From contig QVRM01006001.1 of NCBI GenBank assembly GCA_003439945.1, forward strand, positions 248,001-312,000: 64,000 nucleotides of DNA, in the 5' to 3' direction. Positions 24,126 through 37,947 of the stretch are shown piece by piece; within the stretch, counting starts at the first letter, position 1, and every line of letters begins with the position of its first letter. The translations under genes and the position numbers were made by a program. The notes below the pieces were generated by a model. It worked only from the letters and a program-made list of their open reading frames with translations, made no database searches and had not been told where the DNA came from. This stretch comes from Dermanyssus gallinae. Taxonomy: Eukaryota > Arthropoda > Arachnida > Mesostigmata > Dermanyssidae.

Positions 24126-24881
24126 TATATAGAAGGGAGAAAAAACAAGAACGTTACATAAGCAACGTGAATTAAGAATACAAAAAAAAACATTGAAAGC
24201 TAACTTATTAAGCATTATATATATGGAAAATTTTATGTACGGAAACTTCTCTTCCAGTTCTTCAAGTGACTGCTCTAAATGCAGGTAAATCAGCCTCAGC
24301 TAAATTGTCTGTTATCAGGTAACAGGTAAGCCATAAAACAGGTTATCAACAATTATAGTTTTACTACTATTCTACTATTTCTTTATGCGTCTGGCTCATA
24401 TGACAGTTAGATTCTATCAGATTTGTTTTCTGTTAAGGAATTGTATTTAGAAGTCACAATGAACACCATAAGGTTGATGCATGCAAGTGTAATGGAAGGT
24501 TTTATTACGATACATCTCGGGACGGCTGGATTGTGCTAAAGGAGGTCAACGTCGAATAGATTCACCGCTATAATAGTAGTGTTTGAGGCAACTTTGCTGA
24601 ATGAACTCTCGAACTCACCATGTGCAAACAAAAAATCTAATCGTTTCGCGGAGAATCTATTCAATGAAACTGCGTTGGACTGTTTATTTTGCCCGGCAGA
24701 CGTATGCAGAGCGTCATTGCGACAATAGCCTCAACGGTACATTCGCGATTCAACACGGAGCGGTGCCGCATCTCATCGCGGTAACTAACACGAGGTGACG
24801 TCGTAGCTCTTAAACCACTGATGATGGATGATGGACTAGCCTGGAATGGCTTGTGTGTTCACGGATGGGGGGACGGATCAC
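22066..24881. other. Intergenic or intronic, AT tracts only
   Basis: (AT)n at 23,386-23,418, 23,602-23,641 and 24,078-24,128. No frame with a family signature. It could be intron if the exon candidates on either side belong together. Confidence 0.35.
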
Positions 24882-25055
24882 CTTGATACGGTCACATACT
24901 TCCATCGTGTTACACATCCGTTGACACTCACCAAGGAACACTCGCATTTTTGAAGCTGTGTCAAAATACGACACATCATTTGCGATCGTCTGCAGCATGC
25001 GTCCGCTGATGGATACGCAACGTTGTTCTTGTGAGATCTCGACCGAAAGCGTGAA
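24882..25055 (-). CDS. Candidate internal exon (58 codons), unrecognised protein
   Basis: Read on the minus strand, the segment follows a GCTAAC branch-like motif and ...GATGATAG acceptor; the TAG is in frame, so the frame opens exactly at the acceptor. It is open for 58 codons and includes VEISQEQRCVSISGRMLQ, ANDVSYFDTASKMRVFLGE and CQRMCNTMEVCDRIK. The composition and lack of low complexity look like a conserved globular protein. Two donors are possible: a weak GTGATC after codon 58, or a strong GTGAGT inside (exon 24,932-25,055). The upstream candidate exon ends in the matching phase. I do not recognise the family. Confidence 0.4.
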
Positions 25056-25266
25056 CTATCATCAGTTCGTTAGCTAACCATCATTGGTGGTAGACGCATT
25101 GCAACTCAAGAGGTCATCATCTCGGCCGTGGGCGGCTGGCGGGAAGGGGGAGACTAACTTACAAAGAAGAAAACTAACTTACAAAGAAGAAAACTAACTT
25201 ACAAAGGAGAAAACTAACTTACAAAGGAGAAGACTAACTTACAAGGGGGGGGGGGGGCTAACTTAC
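25056..25266 (-). other. Candidate 211-bp intron carrying a donor-site minisatellite
   Basis: On the minus strand the intron would start GTAAGTTAGC right after the codon for Leu and end GATGATAG, with GCTAAC as branch-like motif. Most of its 5' half is the 20-bp tandem array at 25,151-25,250 and a 13-base C run (G run on plus). The GT-AG limits and phase-0 junction with both neighbouring frames support it; no transcript evidence is available. Confidence 0.35.
25151..25250. repeat. 20-bp tandem minisatellite, five copies
   Basis: Units start ARACTAACTTACAARG at 25,151, 25,171, 25,191, 25,211 and 25,231, exactly 20 bp apart. A further CTAACTTACAAG at 25,258 coincides with the predicted splice donor. 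On the minus strand each unit reads TTTGTAAGTTAGT, so every copy holds a consensus-quality GTAAGT donor. Confidence 0.9.
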
Positions 25267-25446
25267 AAGTTCCACCCATAATGTCGTCGTTACATATAGA
25301 TGCAAAAAGGCCAATTTTTGTAGGATACTGTCGTAGAAGCTCGTTGTTACTTTGTAGAGTGCACTCGCATCATCGTAGTGAACAACCTCATCAACCCGTT
25401 CACCCGTAGTCCGACAGTCTCCTGCCGACAACCTCGGGTCGTTGAT
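25267..25446 (-). CDS. Candidate upstream exon, unrecognised protein
   Basis: The minus frame is open well past 25,446 and ends at a perfect donor, CTT|GTAAGT, in phase 0. The last part reads GERVDEVVHYDDASALYK then VTTSFYDSILQKLAFLHLYV and TTTLWVEL, followed in phase by FTLSVEIS of the exon at 24,882-25,055. The 5' limit is uncertain: AG sites occur near 25,424 (GTCGGCAG) and 25,452 (CAGCGTAG), and the frame stays open to about 25,635. A plus-strand frame at 25,446-25,613 ending in GTGAGT is a competing reading. The function is unknown. Confidence 0.35.
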
Positions 25447-25968
25447 CGGACTACGCTGATCCACACGACCAGACATGTATACGACATACAGATACAACGG
25501 TGATGCGTCCCTTCGACTTGCCGCTCGACGCGAGAGAGAGAGACAACGTACACGCGAGAGTGTGCGGCCGGCTAGAGGACGCCTACACAGCGCCGTATCC
25601 AGTGGTGGCACGGTGAGTGAATGACTGATGAATCAATGGTTCCGTGACGCTCCAGACGCTCTCGCCCTCTCCTCCCCTTTCCGCCGCATACAATCAAACG
25701 AATGAATCAAGCGAATGAATCGCCACAGCTCGGCGGCGAATCGAGTCGAGTTAAGTCGAGCCGCCAGCGGCCAAAAAGCACCAAACAACAGACAGAAGAA
25801 GAATGCGATCGTTCTGATTCTGACTACACGACGTACTGTATGTAGTACGTGACATGTCGATGTTTTACATCCACACACACATCAGATAAGAGACAGTAAT
25901 CGTGCATTAGCACTACAACTAATACTACGAATAGCAGTAGTAATAACATATCACTGGTAATAGAAGTT
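25447..25968. other. GC-richer DNA, possible further coding, unresolved
   Basis: Both strands have open stretches. A minus frame at 25,633-25,878 contains a hydrophobic run (TIAFFFCLLFGAFWPLAA) like a signal peptide or membrane segment. No start, splice pair or family confirms it. Confidence 0.2.
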
Positions 25969-26062
25969 GTGGCGGCGGCGTGGTCTAGGTGAGGACTAGT
26001 GGGGCGCTAGTCATGCTTGTCATATACCGGGGTGTCGCCGGGCATTCGATCCCTGCTGTTGT
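25969..26062 (+). mobile_element. tRNA-like (SINE head) sequence
   Basis: GGCGTGGTCTAGGTGAGG resembles box A, and GGGCATTCGATCCCTGC resembles box B about 60 bases later, the layout of a RNA polymerase III promoter. The stem pairing of a real tRNA is not convincing, so a tRNA-derived SINE of another family is more likely. Confidence 0.35.
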
Positions 26063-26901
26063 TGATCGAATTTTCTTTGAGCGATGCTCACTGAGAATAG
26101 CTGATAAACCATAGAACGCGGAGAGTGAACAGCGGCCATGCTGCCACAACGACTGTTGGCGAAATCCTAGATCTCATCTTAACATGTCCGGCCCTCGGTG
26201 CATTGAAAATACACCTAACGGTTAGCTTCCGAGCTCGTAGGGGATGGAGGATGGTCTAGAATTAGAAACAACCTCTTTAAAAAATGTGTTTAATTTTAGT
26301 AATATAAGTTGGAGAAGAAAACGGCACCAGGTATACAAGAAATCGGAGGGGAAGAACAAGAATAAGGAGAAGAACAAATAAGGAAAAAATAGAAAGAGAG
26401 AACAGACGGACAGAGACGTAATGGTTACGTGGTTTTCGAAAGCCAGTTATGCTGATTCGGTTGTTGCGGTTGTCGCAATTGCCGTGATAGTGGTTGTGGT
26501 CTCACTATCATCTGTCATCGGGCCAGTTGAAACGGGCGATCGAAAAACCACGATCGAATGATCGATTGGTTTTCGGCGACGCGTTGGCCGGTCACATCGC
26601 GCGTCATCCAGCCGCACGCGTGACCAGTGTCCAGATCTGTAGTGTCCAGTCCAGCGGCGCGTCGTCTCACGTTGACGATGTTGTTGCTGTTGTCGTAGTT
26701 AATTGCCTTTGGCTAGACGGGATCGCGTCAGGTCGACAGCAGCGCTCACTTTCAATAAATAAGATCCCCTGATCGTCATCATCATCATCATCGTCGTCGC
26801 CATTCGTATCGTTCGTTGATTGGATCGTCGAGGGAGGAACGCGCCAGGACGACACAGCGTCGTGAGCATTTAATATACATATATGTATATTACGTATTCT
26901 A

Positions 26902-26902
<1 letters not shown>
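26063..26902. other. Intergenic, no gene seen
   Basis: Purine-rich at 26,330-26,400 and a (CAT)n patch at 26,777-26,790. No supported frame. Confidence 0.4.
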
Positions 26903-26968
<66 letters not shown>

Positions 26969-26969
26969 T
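26903..26969. repeat. (ATT)n microsatellite
   Basis: About 65 bp of uninterrupted ATT. Confidence 0.95.
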
Positions 26970-27401
26970 TTACACTGAGCACCAATAAGTACTAATAACA
27001 ATATAGATAACTGGAATGGCAGGTAAAACGATGTATAAAACGCGGATGTTCTGTAAGAAGCGTGTGTTTGAAAATAATTATAAACTGAACTATATATATA
27101 ATATTTTGCCGTTGTTGCGGTTGTTCCCGGGTGTTTTAACGTACTTTACACTTCTTCTATTTGCGTTTGTATTTCTACTTGTTATGTCTTCGGTATGTCC
27201 TTGGCATATTGTGTTGTTCGTAGCAGAGTATTGGCTGCTTGTTGCTATTCGCCACACTAAAGCCACGCTCCACGACTGACGTGGGTTTGATTGGATTGTG
27301 TCGTATCCGCCAATTTAAATTTGCCGCCAAAAAAGTGAACGAATGTAATCGCTTGGCGTCATCTTCAAGGCGGAAAGTCATTAATGTATGAGGTATGAAC
27401 T

Positions 27402-27452
<51 letters not shown>

Positions 27453-28075
27453 ATGTAGCTGTAACAAAGTTTTTTGCAGTTGTGAAAAGTCATAACAACC
27501 AGACAAAATGGCATGAACGAAGAGGCCGTTGATCAGCTGTTGCTGTACTCTCGACTTTAGACGCCGCGAAACTTTGGTCTTGTTGACACCAATTTGTACG
27601 CTGGAGAACGTCGTAACGTTCGTACGCATATCATTTTTGTATACGTTGTCAGCGTTTAAGGTACATACAAACCTTGCAAAATGCGTTAAAGATTGTCGCA
27701 GACGGGAAGATTGTTCGTCCTACATTGTCGCGTCCGCTCGTATCCGTATATTCGATCACTGCCAAGCGTGTAAATCAAGTACAAAACAGTACCTCGGCTC
27801 ATATTTAGAAAAAAAACCGTCGAAATATTGAAACCGTTAATCCAGCATTCTGCACTTGTCATTCGCCTACCATTGCGTCAAGCTGTCACAGACGACCCAG
27901 CTGCTGTTGCAGGGATTGCGCATATACTCGTATGCGCAATTACGCACGCATGTACGTGCAGATGTATCCAAGAAAATATGAATATACCTTACTCGTGCAT
28001 GATAAACAATTGCACCACAACTTTAACTACGTCTTCAAGTATATACAAGTTTATTTCACCAGAAATTGGTAGATA
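26970..28075. other. Intergenic, no gene seen
   Basis: (AT)n at 27,402-27,449. Short frames without signature. Confidence 0.4.
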
Positions 28076-28810
28076 TTACCTATAATTCATAACGTCTTTC
28101 ACTACTGCATGCGTCGAACCAGCTTCGATTTCCCTGCATTGCAGTATGTGGTATCGGTCAATATTACATGTGCCACAATATTTACATACACAGCCTTCAA
28201 TTTCAAAGCAATACCCTTTTAGGCATATATATTGGTGGTATGACTTACCATGCCAGGTAAGTCTACAGAGTACGCGTCTGCTTCCAACGTCTGTCGTGAA
28301 CGCAGGACCTTCGGTGAACCTCTTTATGGCAAAGCTCAAATTACGCTTTTCTCTGTAGGCGTGATATTGGTCTACGACCAGTGCGCTGAAATTGTATTTG
28401 TCCAGGATAAGATCTTCCGCAAAGCTTCGCTCTTGGCATAATTCCAGGGCCAAGGTTATCGATGCCTTACGCGGCAGTCCGAGCAAAACCTTCACAAAAA
28501 TAGCTTTTATTTTGTCTATCTCTTTCATGTTGTCTAAGGTTAAGTTTGGTGCAATGACCCGAAGGCAGTAAGTTATAATTGGAGCTATTTTTATCTTAAA
28601 ATGGCTCATTCGAGTCTTAGTGTCAATCTGTGTAAGACATCCGAGTAGTGTCATGGCTAATACTCCTTTGCATGCCTGTTCTCTATGCGTTTTGTAAAAG
28701 ATGGGCCGGGTGTCCAGATTACCCCAAGATAGCTAAATTGATTTACTAATTCGATATTTTGGTTATTAGCCCTGATGATAAAGTCAAGACTGGGGTATTG
28801 GCCTCCTCGG
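28076..28810 (-). pseudogene. LINE polyprotein C-terminal remnant
   Basis: The minus strand near 28,690-28,800 reads DFIIRANNQNIELVNQFSYL followed by GVIWTPGPSFTKRIENRHAK, the segment just after the reverse-transcriptase core in jockey/CR1-like LINEs. After a frame shift the 192-codon frame (28,654-28,076) continues with RVIAPNLTLDNMKEIDKIKA, VKVLLGLPRKASITLALELC and a terminal Cys/His cluster (CVCKYCGTC...RYHILQC) as in the zinc-knuckle-like C-termini of these proteins. The reverse-transcriptase core and 5' part are missing. It is a truncated, inactive copy facing away from the mariner at 28,992. Confidence 0.8.
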
Positions 28811-28991
28811 AAATATATATATATATATATTTAGACAGAATGTAACTGAAAATAATTATGTATTTTTTAAATCACCGCCACGCATTTAAAAAATCTGCTT
28901 TACAAAACATTACATCTATGTAGCAAGCAAAAAGACCGTAGAATCTTCGAGAGCTTTGTGAAGCAATCTTGTTGTTTTCACTATATGAATT

Positions 28992-29730
28992 ATGTCGAAA
29001 TGTTTGTGACAGCGAAAAGTTTTGTATCAGTTAAAAAGAGGCCTTAATGCTGCGGAAACTGCCCAAAATACTTGGAGCGTATTTGGCAAGGACAGCATTT
29101 CAAAGACTTCGTGTTCAATTGGTTCGCCAAGTTCCGTTCCGGCAAAATAAGCCCTCTGGAAGGCTTAATACGCTCGAGGAAAATCGCTTGCGCGAAACTG
29201 TGGAACAGACTCGCTGAGCGACTACGCGTGAATTAATCATGGGCTTCGGGTGTGTCACACAACTATCGTCACTTGCCTTCGCGCCCGAGTTGCGTGTCAA
29301 AGTTGAATCAATGTGCATCTCTTAATCTGAGCGAGCCAAACAAAGTGGAGCGTCTAGCAATGCGCTTTCTTGGCTTGCCAGACACTATGAATGTCCGTTC
29401 ATGGATAGAATCTTTACCTGTAACAAAACATAGGCATCTAACGGCAATGTGAAACGTGGAAGACCCATTTGCGTTAGGTTTTGTTCAGAGTTTGGTGAAA
29501 TTGATTAGGCATGTATTTCTTCCTAATAGCCAAACGACATACACGGGTTTCTACTATTATCAGCTCGACCGAGTTTTTGCTGCCCTCCAAAGGAGGAGAC
29601 ACAGTTTCGCGAATAGAAGGGGCGTTATCTTCTACAAAGACAACGCGATGTTGCATGTGAGTTTGCCAAGCCTTTGCAAAATAGTAAGCACTGATTGAGA
29701 AATTTTGCCGCGTCCACCGTAGTTACTGGA
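28992..29730 (+). pseudogene. Second mariner transposase, badly decayed
   Basis: The ATG at 28,992 opens a helix-turn-helix-like region (KRGLNAAETAQ, FGKDSISK), which slips frame into FNWFAKFRSGK and then EENRLRETVEQTR. Further on PFMDRIFTCNK matches the first catalytic box with Asp changed to Asn, followed by GNVKRGR. The frame at 29,456-29,698 contains YYYQLDRVFAALQRR and NRRGVIFYKDNAMLHVSL, the second catalytic box with its Asp retained. The third box decays into stops after EILPRPP. The order matches mariner, mauritiana-like in style; I could not find its TIRs. Confidence 0.8.
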
Positions 29731-29896
29731 CACTGATAGTTGACATCGATAGTCGGTTCCAGAGAAGAGTTGTGGCTAACAAGAGATAGTACTTTTTAAA
29801 TAAGTAAAACACGGTTAACTCGTTCATTTTTTAGATTGATTTTAAGATTAAAAAGTTTCAGTTGCTTGCTGTCCCACCCAATATATACCTGCAGAC

Positions 29897-30007
<111 letters not shown>

Positions 30008-30133
30008 TTCTGTTCGGGGAACGCTCCAGAACTGGCTGCTCCCAATACTAGACCCCCCGTCATGGTGCACACGTTCGCAGAGACCCAAAAGTCATGTTCC
30101 GATCATAAATGATTGATTACATTGAATAAATGC

Positions 30134-30135
<2 letters not shown>

Positions 30136-30219
<84 letters not shown>
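30136..30219. repeat. (AT)n microsatellite
   Basis: About 84 bp of pure AT. Confidence 0.95.
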
Positions 30220-30220
<1 letters not shown>

Positions 30221-30839
30221 GTTCGAAGATATATAACTCGTAAGGGGCTTTCATTGATAACGCTCGTCTTTTACTGAGCTGTGTTAGCGTGAATGAGGTC
30301 AGGTCATTGTTTTGCAAGCAGGACTTCTAGATGTCTCTCCTTTTTGCAACTTCCAAGTTGGTAGTTGCCTACATCAGTATTTAAGTATTCTTGAATGGAC
30401 TGGCAATCGTAGTGTCTGGTCTTTCTTTGTGGACCGTCGTGGTCTATTGTGTTAGTGCCCGTCAAAATTGCATCCTTCTTTGGGTCTCAGCATTGACGTA
30501 TGTCAGGTCCGCTTGCTCTGAAGTAATCTTTCCTTATCCGCTCGTTCGTGGCGACTATTAGTTTCTCAGCCAGTTTTCTGGCCGTCCCATGCGAATTTCT
30601 AGTAGTCTACATTCTTACATTGGTTGACCGCGTGATCAACCACTTGTTGGTTGACCATGTGATTCATTTCCCCCGTGTTGGAGCAAGGCATGTTCCCCCC
30701 TTTCGTACGTATATAAATAAATAAACAATATATATATATATATATATATATGATATTAGGGGGCGTTGGGCTGTTGGAGGTATTCCATCTCTGTAGGCTG
30801 GTGCGGCTGGACGACGCATCTAACGGCTATACCAGCTCC
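30220..30839. other. Unassigned, possible 5' part of the LINE
   Basis: No motif is recognised; (AT)n at 30,727-30,752. It may include eroded 5' sequence of the LINE that follows. Confidence 0.3.
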
Positions 30840-32880
30840 GCAAGCTTTTATGGACGGTTCATATGTTGACTAGATGTTGTCCTAGTGGAAGAAACTTGGT
30901 TTGGGAAGGCTGATGAATTTGCAGGGCTACAATGGCTTTGACGACTATGTCGTTGGGGTGTACTCTAATGACACGATCGTCGAACACTCTCGTGGAGATA
31001 TTTGACGATATTCTACCAGCGACTGGAGATTTGCCTTCTTTCTTCTTATAGAGGACTCTAGCATTAACCTGCTAACGTTATCCACGGATCACTCTTTTCG
31101 CTGGTTACACAGTCTTTTCCGATCACTGTCCAGCAGGGATAACGTTGGCGGGCAGCACGGCACCATTGCCACAGTTGTGGCGAAGCCCGAGGCTCACTCT
31201 GGCTACCGAAGGCTTAATGACGAAGACCTAATAAGGTTCAAAGGCGGTGTCTCCACTGTGGACTGATTCTCAGCTCCTGATTCAGATGATCCCAATGAGG
31301 CTTACGTATCATACAATAGGGAGCTTCGATACCTGTACGACGAAAGTTTCCCGTTGAGGCAGCATAGGGCTCCGAGAAAGGTAAATCGTGCTCTTTGATT
31401 TGGTTATGAGCTGGCTGAACTAAGACGTGTGGTTGATGGAGCACGTCGTTGGTGGCTTTACAAACGGGCCGTAGATGGCAGGGAGACGCTACAGCAGTGG
31501 CAGACAAATTATAGGAAGGGGCTCCAAGATACAACGGACGCCTACTTCGAGAATCAGTTTGCAGCTGTCAGTGATCGGCATACAAAACTGTGGACGTAAT
31601 TTAATGAAATCTGCGGCTGTGGCAAAAAAAGGGCCACGATACCAGAGCGTCTGCTAGTCGAAGGCTAACAGCTCGGGGAGCCCCGGGAAGTTATAGGCGC
31701 ACTAAACGAGCTTCCCACCTCAATCGGTGATAAAGCTCCGGCTAGGCTTTCTTTTTTATATAAAGCTGTTCGAGGAATATCTAAACCCGACCAAATTTCT
31801 TTATAAAAAAAAATTGGTTTCAGGGAGTCGCGATCAGCGGGGTTGGCTCAAAACCATATCTGGTGGGAAATATTTAAAACTGCTGAGCACGGGAAAATAT
31901 GTCTCAGTGCATTTCTTGACGTAGCAAAGGCCTTTGACTGTCTAGACCACTTAATAGTTTTCAAGATGCCGCTAAAAATGGGTTGCGCACCAGGTGTAAC
32001 TCCTTGTTTAAATCGTTCCTAGGCAAACGTAAATAGTTTGTGTCGGTGGAGGGCTTGAGCTCCACCCCTGGGATTGTCTCGATCAGGACTTTCCAGGGGT
32101 AGGTTCTTGTTCATTTTATCTTCATAATCTACATAAACTTAGTCCTGCGTGTCATTGAAAGAAAGATAGAATGTCGGCCAGTCGTATATGCGGATGATAC
32201 AACTCTGCTGTCGCAGATGCTAAGGTCATAATTCCGCGCGGGTGTAAGATTGAGACTACATGCAAACGTTGTGGTCAAGTCGGGACTAACTGCAAACAAG
32301 CCAACGTGTGTAAACTTTAAGGGACCTCATCGAGTAGAATAAAAAATAGAAATAGTCGGAGAGAAAACATTTGAACATTTCCTCGTTGCCAGAGAACTGG
32401 AACCTATCTGGCTGGAACAGACTGCGGAATGTTTAAAAGGACTAGTCAAGCGCCCATTCCCTTGATTTCAGCGATCCCGACCTTCGCTTAGCGTTTTTAG
32501 AATTCGTATCACTTTAGTTATGTGGAGGCTTTTCATGAAAAAATGTGCTAGATACGACACCGCGGTATGTTCGGCAATTCGGTCCATAGAAGAACTAGCA
32601 AAATGCTAAATTGATGATTGTCTCGAAACACTCTGATGTAGCATAAACACACTTATCCAGTCCGGGTGTTAATAAAATGAATAACCATTTCACTTTAGTT
32701 ATGACGTGCCATCAAACCATAATAAGTAAGGTTAAATATACTGTACTAAGGTTGGTTCTTGCTTGGTGACCGCTGATGACGCGGAGGATGTCAACTATAT
32801 ATTCGAGGGCTCTCAGGAAAATCTTACTCATTTTTTATTATATGTACCTTTCGTTTGCTGGCTCTCTAGACTTTAATAAG
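30840..32880 (+). pseudogene. APE-RT non-LTR retrotransposon (LINE), decayed
   Basis: Plus-strand motifs appear in family order across several frames. DVVLVEETWFGKADEF near 30,870 is an endonuclease (APE) opening motif, and FSDHCPAGITLAGS near 31,120 is its C-terminal SDH box. A basic linker with ELAELRRVVDGARRWWLYKR follows near 31,410. FLDVAKAFDCLDH near 31,912 and VVYADDTTLLS near 32,185 are the two reverse-transcriptase signatures, the latter with both catalytic Asp. A terminal stretch with DDAEDVNYIFEG lies near 32,775. Many stops and frameshifts make it inactive. Jockey/CR1-group affinity is an inference. Confidence 0.88.
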
Positions 32881-33264
32881 GCATCCAAGTCACATGTGTT
32901 TTCTTTGTAGGCTACGCCATAACGTCAACAAAATGCACGGTTAGCAACGTAAATAGAGCAATAGATTGAAAACAAAAGCTGTCTATCTGGACGTTTGCAG
33001 GTGCTATTTTAAGGCGGTCAGAGTTGCGAGGAATGCGTTCTATAAAAACCATTTCGAGGAACTACGTCGCGACACCTCCAACATTGGAATTTCATTAGAA
33101 AGTCTTTCGGCAGAAAACAAATCCCTTGATGTCCCTAAGGAGATAGCTGACGAGGTTAGCACTGCAGATCCTCATATGGAAGGCATGGACAACGAGCCCT
33201 TTATATATATACTCGTATATATATAATATATATATATATATTATATTTACAAAAATGTTAGCAA
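32881..33264. other. Unassigned between two transposons
   Basis: A plus frame (32,966-33,200) has a plain protein-like composition with ARNAFYKNHFEELRRDTSNI, possibly another retroelement piece. AT tract at 33,202-33,246. Confidence 0.25.
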
Positions 33265-34340
33265 ACCCCAACCATGACGAAACGAGCAAAAAAGACAGGA
33301 ATTTCAGCAAAGGTTAGCTATTGTTCTCGCTCGTCGCGCCGGACAAGCTCCTAATGAGATTATAAATTATTTTTCTTTGAAAAGACACTTTCTAACATTG
33401 CGGCTATGTGCGAGGTTGTAGAGAAAGCAGATGCGGGTATCAACACAGCAGAGCGGACGATTCACGATAGACTGCTCTGTGCGGGGACCTCAGCATTAAG
33501 TGAGGCACTGCAAAAGTGCAATTTGGACGAGTTTCTTACGTTGATGCGCGCTTCAAGCTCCAAATTCATTGTCAAGTTTCATTGTCGAACGATTTACGAG
33601 AGCCTCAGGTATTAGTCGTATACCATAGATAAGTCGTATACCATCGGCAGATTCTCTCTGAGACCGCCGACACGGCAAACAGGCATGCTCGGTGTTGGAT
33701 GCTCCGTAGTTCCCCCAAGCAGCAGGCCGTGTTCGATTTTTTGTGACGCAAATAGAATCACCGTAGACGCAAACGTTACCTTTCCGTTAGAAACCGTTAC
33801 CTTATCTACCATCCTGAAGATGTTTCTATTGTGGGAGAGCACAAGTTTCCATCTAGTGTGCACGTCTTGAATGAGGTGTCTAGTGAAAGAGACGTGATGG
33901 TATCACATTTGTTTCCAAAAAGCCAAACAGTGACATAGGACAAATTGTAGAACTGTGGATAAATTCTCGGTCTAAGGATATGCGATACATTTTTATTAGA
34001 ACGGCACATCTGCTTATACCAGCCGATTAGTGCAAGCGTGGCTGGCGGAGCACATGAGCATGTTCTGGGATAAGCACTTGTGGCCGCCTATCAGTCATCT
34101 GATTTTAAAGCCTCTCAATTGCCATATGTGTGCCGTTACTGAGCGAGAATCTAACAAAACTCAAGATAACAACACAGATTGCCTCCATTCAGCAGGCATC
34201 TGCCAATATTGGTAGGCAGGCTTTGCAAGATGCCTGTAGGCGGTTTAGGTCTCGGATTGAAGCGGCGATTCAAGCAAACGACGGTTACGTTGCAGAAAAA
34301 CGTCTGGATAAATCACGTCAAACACGTTAGGAATGCCCCG
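33265..34340 (+). pseudogene. Tc1/mariner-type transposase remnant, third family
   Basis: QQRLAIVLARRAGQAPNEII near 33,315 is an N-terminal HTH segment. ITVDANVTF near 33,760 lies at the first catalytic region, followed by KFPSSVHVLNEVSSERDVMV and SHLFPKSQTVT near 33,845-33,930. VQAWLAEHMSMFWDKHLWPP near 34,040 and the C-terminal ACRRFRSRIEAAIQANDGYV near 34,235 complete the order. This pattern is a mariner-like transposase type that I know from many arthropod genomes. Frames shift repeatedly and stops interrupt, so it is dead. No terminal repeats were identified. Confidence 0.85.
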
Positions 34341-36575
<2,235 letters not shown>

Positions 36576-36749
36576 GTTATACTTACTCAAAGGAGCCCAG
36601 CCGGTGATGTGTTAGTGCGTGACCGGTGTCACGATTATTTCCTAGAGATTGTGCTTGGGGTCATGATAACACCCGAGCGGTGGTACTGTTGGCCACTATC
36701 AGTGTTGACGCTGTCGTTTTTTGCGTAGCCATCTTCATCGTCATTATCA

Positions 36750-37105
36750 TCACCCGCAGCAGCAGCGGCAACAGCAGCATTAAAACAACAACGTTGTCTT
36801 TGTACGAAGGCGTCTGTTCACAGGGACAGAGACACAGGCTTTTTTCTTCTCTATCTTATTCTCATCTCCTACCTTCTTCTCGTTGCTGATGACCGTTGCG
36901 TCCGTCTGCACGGTTGGCGACGGCTGACTGACGTGTGTCGTCTAACGGAATCAACATGTCACTCGTTATTGCGGTTGTTGTTGTTGTTGCTGTTGTTGTT
37001 GTTGTTGTTGTTGTTGCTGTTGTTGTGGTTGTTGCTGTTGCTGCTGTTGTTGTTGTTGAGGCCGCTGGTGTCACTGCTGTTGCTGTTGCTGCTGTTGTTG
37101 TAAAG
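36750..37105. repeat. CAG patch and (TTG)n array
   Basis: CAG units at 36,755-36,777 and TTG/CTG units at 36,970-37,105. Confidence 0.85.
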
Positions 37106-37663
37106 ATTCCAATTGCGTATTGCGTATCAATCGTGTGATTATTCCGTTTAGCCTCTCCTCCTGAAGTCAGTGGCGGTCGAGCTCGCCGCGCACTGATGAC
37201 GATGACGACGATGGCGATGATGATGCGGCGTCGTGTCGTGTTGGTGGTGCTAACTGCGCTACCCTAAAACAACATGTGGTGTTGTTCATTCATCAAATTA
37301 GCATCGGCCAGCCGCTTGATAACAGCAGCTGGCCGCTGACGGACTTATCCCAAGGAACGCTGACGACGAGAAAGATTACACGTTGGCACTAACACAGAAG
37401 CGCGCGCGCCCTCCCGCACATATATACACAGATACACACAAACACGGACACACACTCCACTCATCAGTGTTAATCCACTGCTCATTCACTGGTTAGCTGA
37501 TAACCAGAGTCGGCCACCACCGGCACAGACATCACTACTGAGGGCTGGATGGGCTGGCGTGCCGGCCGGCATCTGACATCGACCTCCTCGTGTATGTCGC
37601 ACGGACGAGCACGTGCGTTCTCTGCACCTCAGCACCTCAGCGACAACCGGCGTACTCCTAGTT
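37106..37663. other. GC-richer intergenic DNA
   Basis: GATGAC runs near 37,195-37,225 and a CACA patch near 37,415-37,455. No gene. Confidence 0.35.
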
Positions 37664-37724
37664 GTAATAGTAGTAGTAGTAGTACTATTTAGCACTACTA
37701 ATAGTAGTAGTAGCAAGTAGTAGT
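37664..37724. repeat. (TAG)n microsatellite, interrupted by a SINE
   Basis: TAG units resume at 37,919-37,947 after the SINE, so the element landed inside the array. Confidence 0.85.
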
Positions 37725-37912
37725 GTCGAGCTCGCTGGTGGCGTGGTGCATTCCGCCTGTCCCTCGCGACAGGAAGAGACACATAGGTTTGAGCGGGTTC
37801 GAGCTCCACCGTTGCACCGATTTGTATTTATGGGGGTAGTCCGTCTATGAAGCAATGTGAAAAACAGTTCCTTCCCAAAATCTTGGCGGCTAGAGGGTCA
37901 GCCCGAAAACTT
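37725..37912 (+). mobile_element. tRNA-derived SINE, family 1, copy 3
   Basis: The plus-strand copy begins TCGAGCTCGCTGGTGGCGTGG (box A in GGTGGCGTGG), has box B in GCGGGTTCGAGCTCC, and ends GGTCAGCCCGAAAA. It aligns end to end with the reverse complement of 40,433-40,623. Flanking TAG repeats on both sides fit insertion into a TAG array. Confidence 0.8.
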
Positions 37913-37947
37913 GACTTTAGTAACAGTAGTAGTAGAAATAGTAGTAG

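Noticed and set aside
24996..25060. Minus-strand TTLRIHQRTH-like string resembling a C2H2 zinc-finger end
   Set aside because: It lies in another frame of the exon candidate, with no Cys pair upstream; coincidence.
36626..36889. Plus frame with a hydrophobic membrane-like segment
   Set aside because: It begins at GTG, overlaps a CAG repeat and has no splice or family support.
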